Of a stretch of 64,000 nt of DNA, positions 46,124-58,621 are shown piece by piece. The stretch comes from Parapristionchus giblindavisi (Eukaryota; Nematoda; Chromadorea; Rhabditida; Diplogasteridae): the NCBI GenBank assembly GCA_943737045.1, contig CALSFV010000044.1, forward strand, positions 770,134 through 834,133, written 5' to 3'. How positions within the stretch are numbered: the first letter of the stretch is position 1; the number at the start of each line of letters is the position of its first letter. The position numbers and the translations under genes were made by a program. The notes beneath the pieces were generated by a model, which was given only the letters and a program-made list of their open reading frames with translations, searched no databases and was not told the origin of the DNA.

Positions 46124-48920
46124 TCATTCAATTCCTAGCATCTTTCTGATCAATTTAGGATGATCATAGACGATATCTATCATATCCTCGTCTTCTTCAA
46201 ATTCTTTTGTCAGATGCGAAAGGACAGCTCGAAGAGCGAATTTTTGTAGAGATAATTCATCTGAAATGAAAAAGGATTCCATTCATGATATCTTCGATTT
46301 AGCAAAGAAGATGGTGTGCATTATGGAAAAAGATATAACACTAATGATGAGAGAGCGTGTTATACTAGAAATTAAAATACTTTGTTCCAACATCTCTTTA
46401 ATTGCAAATCTTAAAGTTTATATATCGTTTTCACTTGAAGTAAACTTTAAGTCTACTTCAAGTGGCGTACATACCGTAATGCATTTCGTCGAATGTTCTT
46501 TCACTTGAAGTAGACTTAAACTACACTTCAAGTCAATGACGCATTTCAAGTAGATTTTAAGTCTTGAAATATCATACTAGAGATACTCACCATCTACGAT
46601 CGCTTGGACATGACACTCGTATTCTTCCGTGAAATCGCCCATTCGATATTTTTGTTCCGTTTTCACGATGACTGTTATCACGAAATTCCTGTCAGCAGTC
46701 ACACAAAAAGCACTGAGACGTCCGTCATTCGAACTCTGACAAAATCAATATATTGAATAAGTAATCAACTAAGTAGGAATGAGTAAGCCCATATTTGATT
46801 GAAAGAAAGTAGTAACGAAGGGAGCCGGTGAAAGACCTCTTCATATGATGTTTCTCTATTTTTTGTCATCAAAAGTGCGGTGAACAGAGCCTTTCGTCCC
46901 ATCGAAATAAGGAAAAAAGGGCTTACGAATAGTTGATTATGACGAGGATCCGATTGGTTTTTGAATATGCGATGTATCAGAATGCCCTCCGGATGACAAG
47001 TAAGAACGTGATCGGCGAATTTTACACTTTGTGTCGGTGTTTCATTACTGGAAGTGATGAATATTTAATCATTCTGAATATTCAGTTTAAAAATCGTGTA
47101 GGCGCACATGAACTATGAAATCTCACATGTCTATTTCGAAAAATTTGAATCAATAATGCTTTATTTCTTAAAAGAGGCTTTACTACATGGAAACTCGTTA
47201 CTATTACTCACAGTTGTTGCAGAGAAAAGGAACAGAATTGTTCCTCGATTTGTTCGAATCGTTTATCGAATAAATGATCAGAGTTTGTGAAGAGTCGTTG
47301 AACCGATAACAGGCCCTTCAAGTAGTTATATGGTATTGTTAGTGATACATGATTGCACTTATTGTTAGTTCAAAATACAGCTAAATTAAATAATAACAAT
47401 TTTAATTGTCTCAAAAACTCATTATAGTGAATCATATAAATATGTTTACCGTATACGGATCAAGGACGATGTTTCTAATCATGAAATCGCTGTGAGAAAA
47501 CTGAAAATTACTTTAATTTCGTATATGAAAATGTGAATAAATGAAAAATTAAATAATGAGTTTAAATCGCACCCGTGATATGTGTTGAAATTGATTGGGA
47601 CCCGAGGATATGAGCGATCCGTTGCTCCAATTGTGCTTTTCTGTATCTGAAAGACTTATTTTCATCAAAGCTCAGGTAATATATGATTCTAAGACTACTA
47701 TTGTATTTAAAAAAGTAATTTAACGTGCATTTAAAAATCAATTGATAAAAAATATATCAAACCTGCAGTTCTTCCGATGAGAGTCCCTTTGTCGTCCATG
47801 ATTCGCTCACGATTCATACTCACAATCTGGAATTTCCAGTTAAAAGCAAAATTAAATTAGAGAACAGTACAATAATTCGTTTGATGCTTCTAATCTTAAA
47901 ATTAGTCTTTATTCTCTTCCATGATCTTTTCATTCAAATTAAAATCACAATTTCATTAGAATGACAGTGATCAACCTCAATGGAATGATCGGCTGACTCA
48001 TTATAGCATATAGTCACATCGTTGTCGTCGATGAAGGAACCACGAATGAATTTGGAATATGAATCTGGAACATTCGAGGAATAAGAAGAAATTAAAATAA
48101 TGTATAAAGTTAAAATATTATTTGAGATTTGTCAGCCTTCCAAAGAATCCTCTAGAATCCTCACTTTTTTCAGTTTAAAAAAAAATATACCGTGATCGAC
48201 GAATTTGTTGGCTGACTGGCTCCAATCCTCTGGTAATCTTCGTACTCGAGAGATAACAGTGAATGATTCATCCGTGAATTCAACTAGGATATAGAACCAG
48301 TACCTGATAATGAGATTTGAGGTTTATTATCGAATGCCATACAGAGAAAAGTGAAAAAACATGAAACTGCTGCTGAAAAAGTACGATCTATAACGTGCAC
48401 AAAATTGGATCCCGAGCAAATTTGAAACCGATGAATTCTTCACACCTGCAGATCATAAGCGTCCTATCATTGACGATATAAAAAGTAGTGATATTGCCAA
48501 CAGAAAAGTAGTTATCGAGAGGCAAAAATGTTGTTGAATCCTGAAAGATCAAAGATCAAGTGTAAGGGTCGACAAAACTTACCGTACTAGGGTGAAATGT
48601 TTGCAGGAATACATTATTAAGCGTGTCGTAAGAGTGTCGGAGCATGAGGAAAGTTCCGTCCCGAGTGGATTGAATAGCGAATGGAGCATACTGTAAGTGG
48701 CATTATCGATCGATATTCGATATGCATTTTATTGACCATTGTTTGTTTACGAAAAAAATCTCTCTTTCGAATTTCTCCAATATGCGATAAATAATTATTA
48801 TTAAAATTGCAGAAAGGATTCAAGAGGCATAAATAACTGAACTTTAGTACGAACCAGACGGAAATCAGGATATGTAGGGATGATCAGGGGCTTATTCAAA
48901 TGAAACGAAACCGTCGGCAT
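46124..48920 (-). CDS. Unrecognised 388-residue protein, complete, 12 exons; possible Elongin-binding C-terminal box
   Basis: Exons 5' to 3': 48920-48855, 48690-48583, 48540-48446, 48303-48191, 48064-47976, 47826-47763, 47646-47573, 47500-47450, 47315-47212, 47047-46927, 46735-46591, 46260-46124. They total 1,167 bp with frame preserved at all eleven junctions; only the exon 9 acceptor (ACTTGAAG) is weak. Residues 1-340 alternate short hydrophobic strands and polar turns (FAIQSTRDGTFLML, VISRVRRLPEDW, ITVIVKTEQKY), suggesting an all-beta fold such as a propeller; no signal peptide or membrane span. Residues about 345-388 look helical: SLQKFALRAVLSHL, then VYDHPKLIRKML. This resembles the VHL/SOCS-type BC box (for VHL, TLKERCLQVV...DHP) except that the usual Cys is Ala. 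If right, the protein could be a substrate receptor of a CUL-2 Elongin BC ligase; this is inference. Confidence 0.8.
46430..46565. repeat. AAGTAGACTT short repeats in intron 11
   Basis: ACTTGAAGTAGACTTAAAC and inverted relatives, the same motif set as in the arms of the 7.5-kb inverted repeat. Confidence 0.65.
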
Positions 48921-48930
48921 CTAAATTATT
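48921..48930 (-). promoter_or_regulatory. Putative spliced-leader acceptor of the 388-residue gene
   Basis: Minus-strand AATAATTTAG immediately precedes the ATG. With no upstream coding exon, trans-splicing directly at the start codon is likely. Confidence 0.45.
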
Positions 48931-49500
48931 GTTGAATTATATTTTGTTTTTTTTGCAAACGTCGTATAATCAAATTCAAAATTTTTTAAATGAAAACGAA
49001 ACTACAGTAAGGCCAAATTTGAAATTTGGAGTACGAGCGTGCTGAAATGCCGATCACGCTAGCTAGCATTTTAAAAAGGCGAAAAACTAAAAGTGTTCAG
49101 CTATTGAGTAGAGAATAATAGACACATAACCTACATTTTTTTAGGGGAATCTGAATTTAATTTCGTAAATGGAAATTAGAAATGAAAGTCGAACAACAAA
49201 ATGTAAGAATAGGATTTTTTTTGCAAAATTACGATCAATTCAGTGTGAATGCAAAGCTCTTATGACTTGTAAACTGGGTCAAAGATCAACTTTTATTCGT
49301 CAAATATTAATTTGAAATTTGAATATGATTAAAACCTAATAGTAAGCCTCTTAAAGACAAAGCATGCCTTTCAAATGCCAAGCCAAGTGGTGGTGTGGTT
49401 CTTTCTGTTGTTTGCGAGAAAAGACAGAAAGAACACGGTAACACGCACTATTTCTTGCGTGTTGTGGCATAATGGGCACAAATTTAGCCTTGATCACTGT
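48931..49500. other. Intergenic, no gene seen
   Basis: A/T-rich sequence upstream of the 388-residue gene; one GGGTCAAAGATCAAC heptamer site near 49276. Confidence 0.4.
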
Positions 49501-49502
49501 TC

Positions 49503-50880
49503 ATACTCAAATCAAATCAAATCAAATCATTTATTTTCCTGTATAAGAAAGCAAGGGGATGGTATGGGCTTCTTCTTATCACGTTAAACGGGGTCAGGAA
49601 AACTAGTCTTCGTGTGCCACAGTAGTCGATTCAGCGTGTGTCGTTCCGTCAGCTTGAGTTCCTTGAAGTCCTTCTTGATCAATTCCGTCCATCTGAGCTT
49701 CGGTCTTCCTCTTGGTCTTCTTCCTTGCGGCGCGTATTGTATCATCCTTCTGCATACATGGTCTCTTTCTCTCCTCTTCACATGTCCGTACCATCTCAGT
49801 CTTTTCTCTCGGATCTTTTCATTAATCGGTCTTACTTTCATCATTCCTCTAAGCACTTCATTTCTTATTCTATCAGACAGGGTAACTCCACATGCCCATC
49901 TCATCATCCTCATCTCAGTACACATCAACTTTGCTTCTTGTCTATCCGTCATCGGCCATGTCTCACTTCCATACATCAGTGCTGGTCTAATCACAGTCTT
50001 ATACACTTTGCCCTTCACTCGAATCGCTACTCTCCTATCTCTTAATACTCCACTGCAAGCTTTCCACTTACTCCAAGCACACTTCACTCTATTATCGATA
50101 TCCCGTTGTGCATCACCTTCTGTCGCTATCACTGATCCCAGATACTTAAAGTGGTATACTCTCTTTATCACTTCTCCATCCACATCGGTCATTATCTTCT
50201 GACCGCACTCATACCCAATGAACTCTGTTTTCTTTGTATTCAGAGTCAAACCAGCTTCGGCCATTCTTGACTGGACCTCTCGCACTTTACGCTCCAATTC
50301 GTCAAAATTCTCATCTGTCAAACAGATGTCATCAGCGTATATCATAAACTTCGGTGCTTCGTCCAATACTCCGTCAAGTACACTATCCAAGACCGTTATA
50401 AATAGTAGTGGACTCAAAGCACTTCCCTGATGAATTCCCACTCGAATTGGAATCTCGTTTGAGTTACCAAATGAAGTTCTTATTGTCGCACTTGCATCTT
50501 CGTAAGTATCTTTGATCAGTTCAATATAGCCTTCCGGGACTCCCTTATCTCTCAATGACCTCCAAATTTGTCTCCGAGGTGTCCTATCATAGGCTTTCTC
50601 TAAATCAATGAATGCAGCAGATATACTTCTATTATACTCGACGTGTCTATCAACCAATATCCTTAACGCAAAGATGGGATCTGCAGTCGAACAACCTGAC
50701 ACGAATCCAAATTGAGAGGGATGAAGGTCAATGATATCTCTTAGTCGTCTGTCTAGCATTCTCTCATACAACTTCATCGTATGTGAGAGTAGTTTTATCC
50801 CTCTGTAATTGCCACAATCACGAACATCGCCCTTTCCTTTGAACAACGTGACAATATACTGCGCCCAAGTATTTTCAATT
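49503..50880 (-). CDS. RTE-type LINE, 5'-truncated copy with intact reverse transcriptase frame
   Basis: The frame 49584-50846 (420 residues) is free of stops and opens further upstream in frame to about 50880 (TWAQYIVTLFKGKGD), where the element is cut. Reverse transcriptase motifs: KGKGD at 3-7, NYRGIKLL at 13-20, FIDLEKAYD at 79-87, HQGSALSPLLF at 139-149 and YADD at 170-173, then an RTE-like C-terminal region with RRPRGRPKLRW. The endonuclease half is missing. The 3' end carries four ATTTG-type units at 49508-49527, the usual RTE tail. The uninterrupted frame indicates recent insertion, between the 388-residue gene and the phosphatase gene. Confidence 0.92.
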
Positions 50881-51301
50881 ATAATAATTCCCTGGGATAA
50901 AAATCAACTTTCCTTGCATGAAACACGTTCGAATCCAGAGTGAAAATGCCCTCTTGGAACGTTTTCTTAACAATTACCTAATATCTTCGCATTATTGAAA
51001 CATCAAATGCGCTAATTTGCACCTTATAGAATTTGAAAATTCATTTCTCTGCAGTTTACCATTTACTTATAATATAAACTGCTCTCGTATAATAGAAACA
51101 ATTCCAAAACAAAAATGTCCATAAACATAATTTATACGAGTATACATACAAATAGTTGAACGCATCGTATGGAGCAACGGGGAATGACGTTCCAGCGAAT
51201 CGAGCGCACGAACGGAATGAGCATAGACTGGTGATCTTCACAGATCAAAGATCAAAGTGGGCGGAGTCACAATGATGATTGAACAGTGATTGGTGGAGGA
51301 T
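50881..51301. other. Intergenic, no gene seen
   Basis: A/T-rich DNA downstream of the phosphatase stop, with an AGATCAAAGATCAAAG heptamer run at 51241-51256. Confidence 0.4.
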
Positions 51302-54300
51302 CTAGGCGGCTGCATTAAGTTGCATGGCCACACCAAAGTCCGCGTGGTACTTCTTGTACAACTGTAAAATGTGTTATGGTTGATATTTGGTCGATGATCT
51401 TTGATCTTTACCTTTATGGCATTCGGACTGAGCATATTATTGGCTAGGGCGTAATCTCCGATGACAACAACGATGTAGGCATATTGGAGTGCAGTCTGGA
51501 CCGAAGTCATCCGCATGGCTACAATTTTACTGGTGACTTGTATGACAGTTCCAAGCGTCTCAGGCGTTTTCAGTCGGGATCGCATCGTATACAAAAATGT
51601 AGACGAATCTCGATTAAGCAATGCGCATAAAGAGTAAATGTGCAAGTTACGAGATCAAAGATCAGACCTCGAAGTCTTTGAACGAGTTCGGCAAGGTCGA
51701 TGTTTGGCTTGCAGTATGACAATAATTCAATCTGCAGCATCTCAATAGCGACAAACGTGCCCGTGCGACCTAAGACAAGAGATCAAAATTCGAAGTTTTT
51801 TAGGTCAAAGATCAGAGATCCGACCATAACGATATAAAACTAGAGATCAGACAATAAATATCAAAGACAAGAGAGCATGCTCAGATTTGAATACAAAAGC
51901 ACAGATCAAAGATCATAGTACAAAGATCAACTCACCCACTCCAGCCGAACAATGGACGATGCTGGTCGAAGACATGATTCGAAGGCAATTGAGAATGCGT
52001 AAAATGGTCAGATTGTTCTTGGGAACATGATGGTCCGGCCTGCAGAGATCAAAGATCAACGATCACTTTGCAAAGATCGGAGATCAGATTAACGTACCAT
52101 CCTACATATTTGTAATGCTTCACCATTAGTCGTATGCCATCGGGAGCTGTGACCTGATATCACCGAAGTGTAGCAAACCACGCCCGTGTTCCGGTTAATC
52201 ATTTCCCATTTGTCCAGTTTCCGTTTAACCAGTTCCCAGTTAACTAGTTCCCGGTGAACCATATTCCATTTAACCAGTTCCCTGTTAACCATGTTCCAGC
52301 TAAACAGTTCTAAACTAGTAACGGCATACCTCTAGATTGCATATGATTCCTTCCCCAGCTGGTATCGTCGAATCGAGTGTGATCACTCCCATATGCTTTA
52401 CTTTGATATCGCCGACTGTGACGACATTACCTGGATGGGACGGCCAGTAGCTTAAATACTAATCATTAACTAAATATTTTTGATATTATCAGTTTTCAAA
52501 AAGTGAACATATGGCATATGGCATAATAATGTTATCGTAAACAGCTATCTTGGCCAACGTATTGTACAAAAGATCAATCAATAGTTGGATATTCTGAACT
52601 ATTGATTGATCTTATGGTTCCTCACAACAGTTCTCCGTCAATCGGAGGGAACAAATTTCGTCGTTTCGAAACTGAACTGGCAAAATGGCGATCTAGGTGT
52701 CAACTACCAAACTGATTCATACATAACCATTTTTCTTGAATTTCCACGAACAGTCACTAGATATGTTATGTTTATACTTGTTCGAAGGAATTCAATTGAA
52801 AATATAGAAAATAAAAGAAAGGCAAAGTGTTGCGCTAGGCCACGTCAAGGTTGAGAACGATTGAAGATTAAGATGAAATTGTGATGAACGATAGGGAAAA
52901 GAAAATGAAGATATCTCTGGTATTTTTTTCCAGCCTGGAACCCGGTTTAGCGCCATTTTCCCGGTATCGATAGCTGGAACCCGGTAAATTTCCAGCCTGG
53001 ATACCGCTAACGCCTTTTCCAGCCTGGAACCCGGTAAATTTCCAGACTGGATCCATGCGGTTGGCCAGGCTGGAAATATACCGGGTTCCAGGCTGGAAAA
53101 AATACCAGAGTATGTTAATTATTATAAATCAATAAACTCACGTTTCACACTTTTTCTTGCCCTTCTCCATGACATCGCACAGCATGACAATGTTGGACAC
53201 CTAGAATCATAATTGATCTTTGATCTTTGATCTTTGATCTTTCATGACCCTGACTCACCCTTTCCTGCACAACCATCCTCCAGAAGTCATGGACGGTGAT
53301 GGGCAATGGAGCCTGTAAGTTTAAAACGTTAATAATTTAAAGTCCAAAGATCAAAGATCATAAATCAAAGATCAAAGATAAAACATCAAACCTGAGTACA
53401 TAGGAGACGGTTGTAGAATGGGTCACCTTCGACGTAATTGGCATGAATGTAATCACGTCCTTTACCATAGCGTAGCACTACTCGAGTATCCTCGACGCAC
53501 GGCATGTCTGTTAGATGACAATCAATCAATTAATCAATGTTTGCTAGATGTTTATATGTAGCACTTTGCAGTGGTTGAATGAATAGTAGCCAAACATTTC
53601 GCTCAAGTAATTATCACTGTTAAATTTGACAAACAGGCATATTTAACAGCAAAAGGATCAGTGATGTGTGGCAAATCTTTTTTGTTGTTAAAAAAAGTAT
53701 GGTAAAAAATATGTCGAGAAATTTGTTCAACGAGCTGGTATACGGACGGATCTTACAAGGAAATTTTCTCAACTCACCATGGAGTTATGACTAGAGACAT
53801 ATACCATTCGAACGGTCATGTGATGCTGTCTGGAAATCCGTTGAGTCTACTTGCCACGAGCTTCTGGTATTCGAGAAAATCGATAATGAAGACTTGAATT
53901 TCGAGGCTTAGTAGGTAAACTTAAGGTTCAGCTCACTGCTTAATGAGCCTTCTAGTGTAGTTGAATAAAATATGTATTTTTTTAGAAAAACAACTGAAAT
54001 ATACTTTGACGTAAATGTTGTAAAATGTTTGCAAAAGATTGATTGCGAGGTGGAAATGAACCAAGAACCAACATACTACATGCATGCGCCTTGTACACTA
54101 CACTACAAGGTTCATTGAACAGAGAACTGAATCTTAAGTTTACCTACTAAACCTCGAAACACAACATTTCATTATCGATTTTCTCGAATACCAGAAGCTC
54201 GTGGCAAGTAGACTCAACGGATTTCCAGACAGAATCACATGACGGTTCGAACGGTATATTTCTCTAGGCATAACTCCATGGTGAGTTGAGACCATTCCCT

Positions 54301-57300
54301 TGTTAGGGTTTGTTACAGAGTTGCAGTGCACATCGTGTTAAAACTACGTGTCAAAGGGGAAACAGAGATGCAGGCAAATTCGCATTACTTACCTTTGTAT
54401 CGATTACATGTAGGATGTGCTTCGAAAGACGTCCTTTTCATATTTGGCGGCGAGTACTTCTGAAGAAAGATCAACGATCAAAGATCAAAAGATCAGAAAT
54501 CAATGCTCGTACTCTGATCTTGTCCTCCCACTCCTTCACCATAGCCACTACGCCGAGAGTACTATACTTCTGAAGTGCGATCAAAGATCAAAGCTCAAAG
54601 ATCAAGGATCAAAGTTACCGTAACGAAAGCGTCTACTGCAGCTTTGGCGGCGGAATTGTTTCCATTAAGTTCGATCTGATTTTGCAACATCATGGAGACA
54701 TTGACTACACACGTTGCGTTCTTGGCTGCCTGTCAATTTTGTTTTTATTTGAAATTTTCATCTTTGCTACTCAAGTCGTAGCATCGTATTTATGCGTACT
54801 CCACTACCTATCAAATATTTTATCAGAAATTATACTTTACTTTTGCACCGCATAAAGTATATTACAGTACAGCCCGATCTCCTTTTGTACACGAGTAACA
54901 CTGCGGCGCGCAGAGGCGCTCATTTGCGCTCATCATTTAGTTCTGCGGGTACTGAATACTTCTCGATTCTCAAAGTCTTAATCATGAGTTTTCGTTATGA
55001 AAAGTTGTTTTAATGACTAAAGAAACTGAAACAAAATTTCTATTAATGAGAAAAAAACAATTAAAAGGCAAATCACACTAGTCTCAAAATGATGGGTACT
55101 GTAAATTTCGAAAAATGTCTTACGGCGATCGTGCGATCGATTCGTGATATTACAGTATACCTTTCCAGTAAATAATTACCCATCGTTTTCGGACCAGTGT
55201 GATTTGTCTTTTAATTGCTTTTTCTCATTAATACAAATTTTGTTTCAGTTTCTTTAGTCATTAAAATAACTTTTCACGGAAACTCATGATTAAGACTTTG
55301 AGAATCGAAAAGTATTCAGTACCCGCAGAAATAAATGATGAGCGCAAATGAGAGCCTCTGCGCGCCGCAGTGTTACTCGTGTACAAAAGGAGATCGGGCT
55401 GTACTGTATTATATTACCCATAGTTACTTTAAAAGTATAAAGAAAGAGGGAAGACTAAAAATGGGTTGTGTTAGAGTTTTAAAAAAATCTAAAACGATCA
55501 AATGTTTCGGCCCTGGTTCTATAATATTTCAAACTACGACTCTTTGATTTACTAGTCACAATCGTGTGATTTCATTCACGTTGCCTACAAATAGTCATTT
55601 TTAAAGTCTACACAAACTCGCTTATGCAAGGGACAAATAATAATCAATGAGCAAGTCAGCATACAATATATAGTATTTAGAATATTGCTATTCTTCTGCC
55701 TTCACAGTGATTGTTCACGAAAAAAACGGTATTTTACCACATTTACTCATCTTTGATCTTTGATCTCTGAAACTGACCTCATCAGCAGGCTTCTCTATAT
55801 TCTTTTTGATCGGTGACTGCATCTGTGCCATGAGTATTTGTGATTTCTGTGCCGCAGGGGGCGGAGTCTTCTGAACAATCGGACTCTGTTGGATGTTCAC
55901 TGGTGCCTTCGGAGGAGGAGGCGGCAGAGTAGTCATGACCGCAACTGGTGCCTGAGGGGGGAAATCCGGAAAAGCATCCTGGAAAGGATAACACATATGA
56001 AATTGTCAAAGATCAAGTAGTAGTTACCCCTAAGACGAAGTTCTCGAAGTCGTTAAAAACGTTTCTAACTGGTTGGACTACATTACGGACTGCATCACGG
56101 GCTCCACGGACTACATTACGGGCTTTTCTGGATATATCACCGTCGTCTTCAGGACGTTCGGGCTGAAAAATAACTTACTTTTATTTTAGTAGCTTTAAAG
56201 TAGCTCAAAGGGGGAGACCCGCGAATGTTTGTGCAAATGTAGTGCATCTTGCTTATCACGCGTGTCGCATAAGGTTCGAATAAACGGTGGCACATTGAAA
56301 AAGTCGAAAATGAGCAGAGGCCATTTTTCGGTAGTCCATAGGGTCCCTAACAAATTGGCAAGAGCTTTTTTGCATATCTTCATTTTTTACGTCGAGAGAC
56401 GACGTCAAACTTTTTGGACGCCGAAAATTGCCGACTTTGGAGCTCTGTAGATCTTCGGGGTGTGGTTTTCGTGTCGAGTCGTCAACAGAAGATTGTCCTG
56501 GAATGACAAGGAGAATGCGCCTGCATTATTGCCAGGTCTATATTTTAATTAGTATTTTTGTAAATCGATTTTGTGATAGGGTTAAAAACAGAAATCGAAG
56601 CCGAAGGTTTTCAATAGCTCAATCGACTAATCTCGACGAGAGAATTTCAACGGTATACTGAACGTTTTTGTATGTGGTTGCGCTCGGAAGTTATGAGCAT
56701 TTCAAAAATTTTCATTGCGTGGGATTACACGAGAGAAGAGTGACGCAGCCAGTGATCTACCCACTCATCTGCCTCGTATGAACAATTCACCCATTCTCAT
56801 TAGTTTTACTGTTATTCTAGTACATCTCCTATCTATTATTGATAACTTTTGAATATTCATTTCCATAATTCAATTCATAAATCATAGCCAATCAATGCAC
56901 TTTGAATGCAAATTACAGTATGACAACAAAGAGGTTTCAAATTCATTGGAATATTTCATCATGCTCTTCCTCGACCACCATCCTAAAACATTCTTCTTCG
57001 AGTTGTCCAAAAATTTTCTCGTCCTGATCCTCTCCCTCCTCCCTCATCGTCCAGCGTCCCCCGACTCATCCACAATTCTTCTCTTTCTCGTCCTGTTATA
57101 GTTTACACCTACTGATAAGTTAAAGTGTATTCTCTTTTCTTTGTTTCATAATCACAAACATTTCAATTTGCCTTGTAAATTCATTATTAGTTCTTTCAAT
57201 TTCAACAAATGGAAAACCAGCAAAAGATCACTGCGGCTAGGAGGATCGAACCCCTGATCTTCAAAAGTAAACGCCGACATCTTATCCACTACACTACAGA

Positions 57301-58443
57301 TAGTTGTTTGGAAGGTTGACAGAAGAGTTTATCAACCACTCAGGATGGCTTGTGCTGGAAACAACACAAATTTCACAGTCAAAAAATCTTGGAATGCTCA
57401 TATCTTCCGAGCGCAACCACATACAAAAACGTTCAGTATACCGTTGAAATCCTCTCGTCGAGATTAGTCGATTGAGCTATTGAAAACCTTCGGCTTCGAT
57501 TTTTGTTTTTAACCCCATCACAAAATCGATTTACAAAAATACTAATTAAAATATCGACCTGGCAATAATGCAGGCGCATTCTCCTTTTCATTCCAGGAAA
57601 ATCTTCTGTTGACGACTCGACACGAAAACCACACCCCGAAGAGCTACAGAGCTCCAAAGTCGGCAATTTTCGGCGTCCAAAAAGTTTGACGTCGTCTCTC
57701 GACGTCAAAAATGAAGATATGCAAAAAAGCTCTTGCCAATTTGTTAGGGACCCTATGGACTATCGAAAAATGCATTAATATGTGGGGGTCTAAAAATGTG
57801 CCAACCACCCCCGGATTTTACTCGATTCTTCAGTGACACGCGTGTTATACAAGTGCCACAATTTAATTGGGGCATTGGCTCAAGTAACTTACAGTATACC
57901 GTACAGACAGAGCGCCTTTCTGGTTAGGGGGTGGAGTCTGCATCTTCTGCGGAGTGACTTGCGGAGTCTGGGGCCTCTGTGGCATGGGAGACATCATAAG
58001 TCCTCTCATCTGCGGTTGAGGATTAGCCATAACAGCCGGCGAACTCGGGGTCTGCAAAATCAGAAAGTAACCACAAAACAATCTATAAAATGAATAAAAT
58101 GCATAACTTTGTGATTCTTGTCATGGCGGGTGTTAATTAATTAGCCTCACTAAGAAAATAATCAAATAAAATGAATCTTTGTCAAATTAATATATATTCC
58201 CTTCATGTCTGTGTTTGGTGATCAAAATCCCAATAAGTGAAAGTTAATCGATTTAAATACAATTCAAAAGTTCAAAGATCAAAGATCAAAGATGGTTCTT
58301 ACAATTCTAACTCCATGATTCTTCACAGGCGTAGCGAGTTGCGGTTTCTGTGGTGTCATACGATCACCAGGCGAAGGCTCTCGCTTCTCAGGAGTAACTC
58401 CCGGTTTAGGGACACTTTGCATCGGCGTCACCGGAGGAGGATT
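51302..58443 (-). CDS. Cytoplasmic protein tyrosine phosphatase with proline-rich N-terminal region (5' end unresolved)
   Basis: Sixteen exons, 5' to 3': 58443-58303, 58051-57893, 56162-56028, 55978-55778, 54729-54619, 54569-54513, 54459-54393, 53507-53392, 53312-53259, 53200-53142, 52450-52330, 52153-52098, 52039-51936, 51769-51668, 51518-51412, 51361-51302. They total 1,650 bp and 549 residues, in frame throughout. Residues 1-212 are rich in Pro, Gln and TP/SP sites (TPPPNQKG, TLPPPPPKAP). The classical phosphatase domain, about 215-535, has NRYKD at 287-291, WPD at 426-428, the signature HCSAGVGRT at 455-463 with nucleophile Cys456 and Arg462, and a Q-loop QTALQY; the catalytic set is complete, so it should hydrolyse phosphotyrosine. 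No membrane span. An extra exon 58621-58547 (phase 0 at both ends, weak GTAGCA donor) may precede; the start codon was not found. Several introns contain foldback elements and TTTGATC heptamers. Confidence 0.88.
52200..52320. repeat. Tandem AACCAGTTCCC-type repeats in a phosphatase intron
   Basis: About six imperfect 17-18-bp units (TTTAACCAGTTCCC, GTTAACCATGTTCC). Confidence 0.7.
52930..53105. repeat. CCAGCCTGGAACCCGGTAAA hairpin repeats in a phosphatase intron
   Basis: Three to four copies of TTCCAGCCTGGAACCCGGT in direct order, followed by an inverted copy at 53075-53100, giving a foldable block. Confidence 0.75.
53768..54292. mobile_element. Foldback MITE in a phosphatase intron
   Basis: CTCAACTCACCATGGAGTTAT at 53768 recurs inverted at 54272-54290; GCCACGAGCTTCTGGTATTC at 53850 is inverted at about 54185. 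Arms are about 150 bp with a loop of about 200 bp. Confidence 0.8.
54865..55406. mobile_element. Foldback MITE, Tc1/mariner-type ends (542 bp), in a phosphatase intron
   Basis: The ends are CAGTACAGCCCGATCTCC and its complement with TA on both sides (54863-54864, 55407-55408). The arms are about 265 bp and nearly meet at the centre. No coding sequence. Confidence 0.85.
55610..55725 (+). repeat. Possible SINE-like fragment
   Basis: TATGCAAGGGACAAATAATAA resembles 21877-21897 and CTTCACAGTGATTGTTCACGAAAA resembles 40015-40038. The tRNA-like head is missing. Confidence 0.35.
56258..57850. mobile_element. Foldback element (1.6 kb) in a phosphatase intron, with tRNA-like loop sequence
   Basis: ATCACGCGTGTCGCATAAGG at 56258 pairs with the right end near 57830-57850. 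The arms (about 56280-56720 and 57390-57790) are close inverted copies, including GGTCCCTAACAAATTGGCAA. The int loop (56720-57390) is unpaired and contains a tRNA-like sequence on the minus strand. Confidence 0.8.
57232..57303 (-). pseudogene. tRNA-like sequence in the foldback loop
   Basis: On the minus strand TAGTGTAGTGGATAAGATG resembles a tRNA D arm with A box, and AGGGGTTCGATCCTCCT forms a T arm (one G-T pair). The anticodon stem and the 5' half of the acceptor stem do not pair, so a functional tRNA is unlikely. It could be a tRNA pseudogene or the head of a SINE. Confidence 0.45.
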
Positions 58444-58621
58444 CTGAAAGGAGACACAAGTGTGAAGGAAACTCATTACAACAATTAATATTTTGCGCCA
58501 GTTGTGTTTTCTCTGAGAGAACGAAGTCAAAACACCATGATGCTACAAGCGGTGTATCACTCGGGCTGAATTCGTCGAGACAGCGAACGCGACGGCTCAG
58601 ACCGCGATGTACATCGTCTGC

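Noticed and set aside
49612..50202. 196-codon plus-strand open frame
   Set aside because: Antisense shadow of the RTE reverse transcriptase.
57232..57303. Functional tRNA gene
   Set aside because: The T arm is good, but the anticodon stem and the 5' side of the acceptor stem do not pair.
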